Source: CAWIHS01 sp963836005 (GTDB lineage Bacteria; Pseudomonadota; Gammaproteobacteria; GRL18). Taken from it: 64,000 nt of DNA. Numbering within the stretch: position 1 is the stretch's first letter; each line of letters starts with the position of its first letter. Location of the stretch: the NCBI GenBank assembly GCA_963836005.1, contig CAWIHS010000003.1:272219-336218 (forward strand), given 5' to 3'. The notes beneath the pieces were generated by a model. The model ran no database searches. It was not told the origin of the DNA and worked only from the letters and a program-made list of their open reading frames with translations. The translations under genes were made by a program, and so were the position numbers. Shown one piece after another: positions 63,604 to 64,000 of this stretch.

Positions 63604-64000
63604 TCAAAAAAATGAGTGGGTTCTTTCTGGTTCTGGAAGGTTCCCCATCGTATGAAACAAGGCGATTTTAAGTATATCGTAGTTCTTAAATCCATAAGAT
63701 CTTCTCGTGACCAGATTTATTTTATGATTTAAACCTTCCACAAAGCACCCGAAGAAACGCTTTTTTGGCCTTAAACCAGTTCATCAATAAGGGTGAGATG
63801 GTTCCTGAGTGTTTTAACAAATTTTTTCATTGGCTCAAGGTTTGAATCCATGGCTCCGTGTACACCATTTTTTTAAAAACCACTCAGCCCAATACGGTGA
63901 TTTATAGTGCCAGAATGCCTGGAAACTCACTTTTAGCAAATAAGCCCTGACGGTTTTCAAATCCTCTTGCAAAATATCTTTTAATTTGGCATCCTGATTT
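63604..64000 (-). pseudogene. ISL3 family transposase C-terminal part, frameshifted, runs off the window
   Basis: On the minus strand MNWFKAKKAF is followed, after a one-base shift, by FVEGLNHKINLVTRRSYGFK and ALFHTMGNLPEPERTHSFF, then stop. These are the signature C-terminal blocks of ISL3 transposases (VEGLNN-K-K, RR-YGF). At least one more stop lies further upstream near 63905. The element continues beyond position 64000. Confidence 0.78.

Noticed and set aside
1..64000. CRISPR array
   Set aside because: No set of regularly spaced short direct repeats with unique spacers was seen; the repeats present are dispersed or terminal repeats of elements.

Overview
The window reads as gammaproteobacterial chromosome. 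Indicators are the paired M16 peptidases, DUF2914 and 7TMR-DISM/GGDEF proteins, an RimJ/RimL-type acetyltransferase, a proline tRNA with encoded CCA, and FNR-type TTGAT-N4-ATCAA boxes. A 12-haem cytochrome, three exported rhodaneses and two DszB-like proteins fit an organism with sulfur and anaerobic respiratory metabolism, possibly a sulfur oxidiser, but nothing here fixes the genus. The backbone is moderately AT-rich. Visibly GC-richer blocks (about 13.8-16.4, 29.5-30.6, 32.8-34.8 and 49.5-59.1 kb) look like acquired segments.

Left part, 1-31 kb, mostly ordinary genes: a glucosylglycerate module (synthase, phosphatase, phosphorylase; 2.9-7.0 kb), a DUF2914 protein, a PAS-GGDEF cyclase, a zinc-ribbon membrane protein with HEAGH, an active/inactive M16 peptidase pair split by a GC-rich glucan phosphorylase, a TPR protein, the multihaem cytochrome with terminator and FNR box, a glycine-zipper membrane protein, a 7TMR-DISM cyclase, an EF-hand rhodanese, a small MscS channel, a choloylglycine-hydrolase-like enzyme and tRNA-Pro(GGG). 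Three small repeat families are scattered here: an IS66-like MITE with 8-bp target duplications, a 150-bp multi-hairpin repeat, and a 146-bp repeat whose centre is inverted between its two copies.

Middle part, 31-49 kb, is a mobile-element graveyard: an IS1595-type element, an IS4-family element broken by both a MITE and a 2.7-kb DDE element (each with perfect 8-bp target duplications), two IS3 elements, IS110 and IS91 remnants. Between them lie a LssY_C lipoprotein, cytidine deaminase, a patatin lipoprotein, a DUF2092 protein and an asparaginase remnant.

Right part, 49-58.4 kb, holds the most interesting locus. Seven genes face the same way: exported rhodanese, Tat-type DszB-like protein, beta-barrel protein broken at a G10 tract, exported rhodanese, lysine-rich DszB-like protein, DUF3313 protein and patatin lipoprotein. 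They run away from a divergent AraC regulator with an FNR box. Both DszB-like proteins keep the Cys-His-Arg residues of 2-(2-hydroxyphenyl)benzenesulfinate desulfinase, and no ABC transporter genes are nearby, so an organosulfur desulfination function coupled to rhodaneses is the working hypothesis. The final 5 kb (59-64 kb) holds decayed IS91 and ISL3 genes and remnants of a prophage or integrative element (AlpA-like regulator, frameshifted adenine methyltransferase, small Cys-rich protein).
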